Assembly (NCBI GenBank): GCA_002418835.1
Contig: DIEX01000033.1
Coordinates: 124,001 to 188,000 of the forward strand
Source of the DNA: Spirochaetia bacterium UBA5763
GTDB lineage: Bacteria > Spirochaetota > UBA4802 > UBA5550
Length of the DNA: 64,000 nucleotides
Direction of reading: 5' to 3'
Shown piece by piece: positions 62,025-64,000 of the stretch. Position numbers and translations under genes: made by a program. The notes beneath the pieces are model-generated. The model was not told where the DNA came from, searched no databases, and saw nothing but the letters and a program-made list of their open reading frames with translations. Every line of letters starts with the position of its first letter. Position 1 is the stretch's first letter.

Positions 62025-63599
62025 ATGATCTGTATGATTAATGAAAAATTAAATAATTATGATGAAACCCGTATCTATAATGAATTAGCTGAAAGCCGCA
62101 GGAAGCTTGCGACTCTTATGGACAATCTGCCGGGCATTGCATATCGATGTCTTAATGACAGAGACTGGACAATGGAGTTCATAAGCTGCGGCTGCCAAGA
62201 GCTCACTGAATATTATGTTGAAGAACTGCTTTATAACAAAACAGTTTCCTATAACGATCTTATTCATCCTGAAGACAAGGAGAAGGTCTGGGAAGGTGTA
62301 CAGGAGGGAGTTAAAAACCGGAAACCGTATAGACTTGTTTACAGGATTAAAACAAAAACCGGTATAGTAAAATGGGTATGGGAACAGGGCACAGGTGTCT
62401 TTTCACAAGACGGTGAACTTCTTGCTCTCGAAGGTTTTATAACTGATGTTTCGGAAACAAAAAAATATGAAATGAAACTCCTTGAAAGTGAAAGGAGACT
62501 CTCCACCCTGATGAGTAATCTTCCAGGCATGGCATACAGGTGCACCAATGATCAAAACTGGACCATGGAATTTGTAAGCAGCGGATGCAATGAACTAACC
62601 GGATACTCCCCCGAGGCACTTATCATGAACAGTGTGCTGTCATACAATGATCTGATAGAACCTGGCGACCGTGAAATGGTAAAGTCTGTTATCGAAACAT
62701 CTCTGCATAAACAATCCTTTTTCAGAATAGAATATCGAATACGCAGCGCATCAGGGATAGAGAAATGGGTGTGGGAACAGGGACGGGGTGTTTACTCTGA
62801 TACCGGTGAAGTTATATCCATCGAAGGATTTATTACAGATATAAATGAAAAGAAGCGGATTGAAGCTGAGTTACAGAAATACAGGGAGCATCTCGAAAGC
62901 GAAGTAAAAAAAAGAACACATGAACTTCTTGCCGCAAATAAAGAGCTTGAAGCCTTTGCTTATTCTGTTTCCCACGATCTCCGCGCTCCTCTCAGGGCCA
63001 TTGACGGTTTCTCGCGGGCGGTACTTGAAGATTACGCCTCAAAACTTGATGATGAAGGCACCGATTTTCTGAAAAGGATAAGGACCGCGAGCCAGAAGAT
63101 GGCCCGGCTCATTGATGACATGCTGAAGCTCTCCCGGCTTACAAGAGATTCAATGCAGTATACCACGGTTAATATGAGCGAAATAGCTGATGAGATCATT
63201 AAGGAACATAAAGAATCTGAACCTGAAAGACAGGTGGAATTCATCAACTCAGCCGGGCTCATTGTAAACGGCGACCAGCAGCTTTTACATGCTGCTCTTG
63301 AAAATCTTCTGGGGAACGCATGGAAGTTCACATCTTTAAAAAACGATGCCCGGATTGAATTCGGGACAGAACTGATTGATGAAAAAAAAGTCTATTTTAT
63401 ACGGGACAACGGTGCAGGTTTTGACATGAATTATGCGGACAAGCTTTTCGGTGCATTCCAGAGGCTCCATGCCGCAACGGAGTTTCCGGGAACCGGCATT
63501 GGTCTTGCCATTGTTCAGAGAGTAATAAACAGACACGGCGGAAAAATATGGGCCGAAAGTGAAGTCGACAGAGGGAGTACATTTTTTTTTACTCTTTGA
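62025..63599 (+). CDS. Double-PAS histidine kinase
   Basis: 524-residue soluble kinase. Two tandem PAS/PAC domains (about 28-150 and 153-280) are close copies of each other (both with NLPG.AYRC.ND..WTMEF, PAC motif IKWVWEQG-like). A coiled coil leads to the HisKA motif SHDLRAPLRAIDGF (His near 317) and ATPase boxes NLLGNAWKFTS, IRDNGAGFD and GTGIGLAIVQRV. No membrane helix, so it senses a cytoplasmic signal. The start is uncertain: two ATGs 9 bases apart without clear Shine-Dalgarno. Followed by its likely response regulator. Confidence 0.9.
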   Translation: MICMINEKLNNYDETRIYNELAESRRKLATLMDNLPGIAYRCLNDRDWTMEFISCGCQELTEYYVEELLYNKTVSYNDLIHPEDKEKVWEGVQEGVKNRKPYRLVYRIKTKTGIVKWVWEQGTGVFSQDGELLALEGFITDVSETKKYEMKLLESERRLSTLMSNLPGMAYRCTNDQNWTMEFVSSGCNELTGYSPEALIMNSVLSYNDLIEPGDREMVKSVIETSLHKQSFFRIEYRIRSASGIEKWVWEQGRGVYSDTGEVISIEGFITDINEKKRIEAELQKYREHLESEVKKRTHELLAANKELEAFAYSVSHDLRAPLRAIDGFSRAVLEDYASKLDDEGTDFLKRIRTASQKMARLIDDMLKLSRLTRDSMQYTTVNMSEIADEIIKEHKESEPERQVEFINSAGLIVNGDQQLLHAALENLLGNAWKFTSLKNDARIEFGTELIDEKKVYFIRDNGAGFDMNYADKLFGAFQRLHAATEFPGTGIGLAIVQRVINRHGGKIWAESEVDRGSTFFFTL

Positions 63600-63636
63600 C
63601 AGGGATTCATTATATTCATTTTCATGAGGAGGAGAG

Positions 63637-64000
63637 ATGAACAGACAGAAAATTATACTTCTTGTTGAGGACAACCCTGATGACGAACTCCTCGCAATCC
63701 GGGCACTAAGAAAGAACAATATTGAAAATGAAATCGTGGTTGCAAGGGATGGGGTTGAAGCCCTGGATTTCCTCTTCGGACGTGGCGAATATTCCGGGAG
63801 AGACCTGAGCAATATGCCTCAGATAATACTTCTCGACTTAAAACTTCCGAAAATCGACGGGCTGGAGGTTCTTAGAACCATAAGGAATGATGAAAGAACA
63901 AGGCTTCTCCCTGTTGCTGTTCTGACATCATCAAAGGAGGAGAATGATCTGGTCAACAGCTACTCCCTGGGAGCTAACAGCTATATTAGAAAACCTGTGG
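63637..64000 (+). CDS. Response regulator, Rcp1-type (cut by window end)
   Basis: Partial receiver domain of at least 121 residues that runs off the end of the window. Acid pocket LVEDNPDDE, phospho-acceptor Asp in IILLDLKLPKIDG, Thr in AVLTSSKEE and the Lys in RKPV are all visible, so it is functional. The long FLFGRGEYSGRDLSNMP insert resembles phytochrome-type Rcp1 regulators that lack an output domain. ATG preceded by GGAGGAGAG, 38 bases after the kinase stop. Confidence 0.93.
   Translation, partial: MNRQKIILLVEDNPDDELLAIRALRKNNIENEIVVARDGVEALDFLFGRGEYSGRDLSNMPQIILLDLKLPKIDGLEVLRTIRNDERTRLLPVAVLTSSKEENDLVNSYSLGANSYIRKPV

Noticed and set aside
1..64000. Mobile elements, prophage, CRISPR, tRNA and rRNA
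   Set aside because: No transposase or integrase genes, spaced direct repeats or tRNA-like folds were recognised on reading; a dedicated scan could still reveal a small one.

Overview
The window (roughly 40-45% G+C by eye) reads as ordinary chromosome from a motile, Gram-negative (diderm) bacterium. It has outer-membrane-type proteins, several lipoproteins with lipobox signals, YidC/YidD, a bactofilin, FliM and CheW. Energy genes point to anaerobic or facultative respiration: an octahaem cytochrome c with a cytochrome b partner, and a membrane heterodisulfide-reductase-like Fe-S oxidoreductase. A spirochaete-like or other deep-branching lineage fits, but I cannot fix the phylum from sequence alone. 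I see no insertion sequence, prophage, CRISPR array, rRNA or tRNA gene.

Layout. 0-5.3 kb (all minus strand): an ErcA-like iron alcohol dehydrogenase, a ZIP metal transporter, then an arsR - rhodanese lipoprotein - octahaem cytochrome - cytochrome b operon that looks like an inducible sulfur-compound respiration module. 5.3-11.2 kb: Na+/alanine-type symporter, DUF3332 lipoprotein, cyclic-nucleotide-binding protein and DNA polymerase I. 11.4-17 kb: a sensor kinase with a duplicated membrane module, an aldolase-like protein, a SprA-type metalloprotease and a WG-repeat secreted protein. 17-20.7 kb: a glycan operon with a methyltransferase and two paralogous GT4 glycosyltransferases. 21-25.8 kb: STAS protein, peptidyl-tRNA hydrolase, an XpaC/TelA pair, DJ-1 protein and a degenerate LytM protein. 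25.8-35 kb: FliM, an Fe-S membrane oxidoreductase, PilZ, a beta-propeller-like lipoprotein, a beta-barrel protein, IspG and a LysM/M23 endopeptidase.

35.4-40.5 kb holds a complete four-gene operon for spermidine by the carboxyspermidine route: arginine decarboxylase, carboxy(nor)spermidine synthase, carboxy(nor)spermidine decarboxylase and agmatinase. 40.5-47.8 kb: long-chain acyl-CoA synthetase, bactofilin, small membrane and TPR proteins, a zinc-ribbon protein coupled to a tRNA-dihydrouridine synthase, and an orphan lipoprotein. 48.3-55.3 kb: a full livJHMGF branched-chain amino-acid ABC transporter followed by an inositol-monophosphatase-family gene and a PurF-like gene lacking the usual N-terminal catalytic cysteine. 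55.3-59.9 kb: the conserved block rpmH-rnpA-yidD-yidC-jag-mnmE (rpmH is only 52 codons), here without dnaA beside it. 60-64 kb: an epimerase, CheW, a double-PAS histidine kinase and an Rcp1-type response regulator cut by the window end.

No clearly novel multi-gene defence or biosynthetic system stands out. The most rewarding leads are the ArsR/rhodanese/octahaem cytochrome module, the PurF-like protein without its nucleophile, the degenerate LytM protein, the duplicated membrane sensor, the MITE-like palindrome at 22.7 kb, and structured non-coding stretches upstream of the liv and polyamine operons.
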